Below, in pieces: positions 63,553-64,000 of a stretch of 64,000 bases of DNA. The notes under the pieces were generated by a model. It saw only the letters and a program-made list of their open reading frames with translations, searched no databases and was not told where the DNA came from. The position numbers and the translations under genes were made by a program. Numbering within the stretch: the first letter of the stretch is position 1; each line of letters begins with the position of its first letter. Source of the DNA: an uncultured Lachnospiraceae bacterium (lineage in GTDB: Bacteria; Bacillota; Clostridia; Lachnospirales; Lachnospiraceae); NCBI GenBank assembly GCA_944384125.1, contig CALWSF010000018.1, positions 1-64,000 of the forward strand, given 5' to 3'.

Positions 63553-63876
63553 TCAGAAGGAAACGGTCAGCAGCATTTTAAACTGTTCTTCTCCGTATAC
63601 GGCATGTGGGACATCTTTTGGCATAATCAGAGTTTCATCTTTTGTCAGAACGAAAACCTCTCCGCCTACGGTAAAGCGTCCCGTTCCGTCAAGAACAGTA
63701 ACCATGGCGTCTCCGCCGGAGGCGTGAGTGGAGATTTCCTCGCCCCTGTCAAAAGAAAAGACAGTCATACTCATATGGTCGTTCTGTACCAGGGTTTTGC
63801 TTACTACCTGTCCTTCCTGGTATTCCACAAGATTTTTAAGCTCCAGTTTAACGGATTTCTGAATGTTTTTATACAT
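63553..63876 (-). CDS. small cupin-domain protein
   Basis: 107 residues, a single cupin barrel. FSFDRGEEISTHASGGDAMVTVL carries the first cupin motif (His present, metal-binding residues partly replaced) and LIMPKDVPHAVYGEEQFKMLL the second. It may bind a metal or small ligand; no function assigned. The ATG at 63876 is chosen for GAGAGGAGACAAAAAT upstream. The region from 63877 to 64000 shows no further gene. Confidence 0.85.
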   Translation of the reverse strand: MYKNIQKSVKLELKNLVEYQEGQVVSKTLVQNDHMSMTVFSFDRGEEISTHASGGDAMVTVLDGTGRFTVGGEVFVLTKDETLIMPKDVPHAVYGEEQFKMLLTVSF

Positions 63877-64000
63877 ATTTTTGTCTCCTCTCGTTGATTC
63901 TTTTATGTGAAGCAGATGTCTGTTTTTATTATGGATAAAAGGTTTTTTCAAGTCAATGACGAAATGGAAGAAATTTGTGGGAAAATAAAGTTCAGAAAAG

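Noticed and set aside
1..64000. CRISPR arrays, transposases, integrases, tRNA or rRNA genes
   Set aside because: None were seen on reading both strands; small RNAs without strong structure could be missed.

Overview
The window looks like chromosome of a gut-type Clostridia, most likely family Lachnospiraceae. This is inferred from the gene families (DUF5717/DUF5716, DUF4364, DUF975, T-box controlled tRNA synthetases, YesM/YesN two-component systems, several sugar ABC systems), strong AGGAGG ribosome sites and moderate G+C. I see no rRNA, tRNA, CRISPR array, insertion sequence or prophage. Apart from one frameshifted gene the coding is intact.

Layout. 1-2.9 kb: leuS behind a leucine-type T-box leader. 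3-10.8 kb: a C39-like lipoprotein, a pair of small flavoproteins, a MATE exporter, then a forward run of a YczE-like membrane protein, a metallo-hydrolase, a 4Fe-4S protein and an L,D-transpeptidase. 10.9-14.5 kb (reverse): a TPP-riboswitch operon for a thiamine-precursor ABC transporter (permease, binding protein, ATPase) ending in a TatD-like hydrolase. 14.6 kb: desulfoferrodoxin. 15.1-21.5 kb (reverse): a galactofuranose-type sugar ABC operon ending in a GH2 glycosidase, with a divergent ArsR-type regulator at 21.7 kb. 22.9-24.7 kb: small proteins of unknown function.

24.8-34.3 kb: a YesN/YesM two-component system, two membrane-anchored sugar-binding-like proteins, then mglB-mglA-mglC. Together they look like a sensor plus importer for galactose-type sugars. 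34.4-37.4 kb: DUF975 protein, small coiled-coil membrane protein, CYTH protein, PAP2 phosphatase, DJ-1 protein. 37.5-43.9 kb: the conserved protein quality-control block tig, clpP, clpX, lon and the ribosome-assembly GTPase yihA. 44-45.7 kb (reverse): DUF4364 protein and malic enzyme.

46.1-51.7 kb: three coupled genes, a 1193-residue DUF5717 protein, a DUF5716 protein with traces of an actin/Hsp70-like ATPase fold, and a helical-repeat protein. This is the best candidate for an undescribed system here. 52-53 kb: a frameshifted cell-wall-binding secreted protein. 53.1-55.5 kb: a MarR / cytidylate-kinase-like / MATE operon with a clear operator. 55.6-58.3 kb (reverse): a nucleoid-associated protein and a large membrane protein. 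58.4-62.4 kb: pheS-pheT behind a phenylalanine T-box. 62.5-64 kb (reverse): a coiled-coil protein and a cupin.
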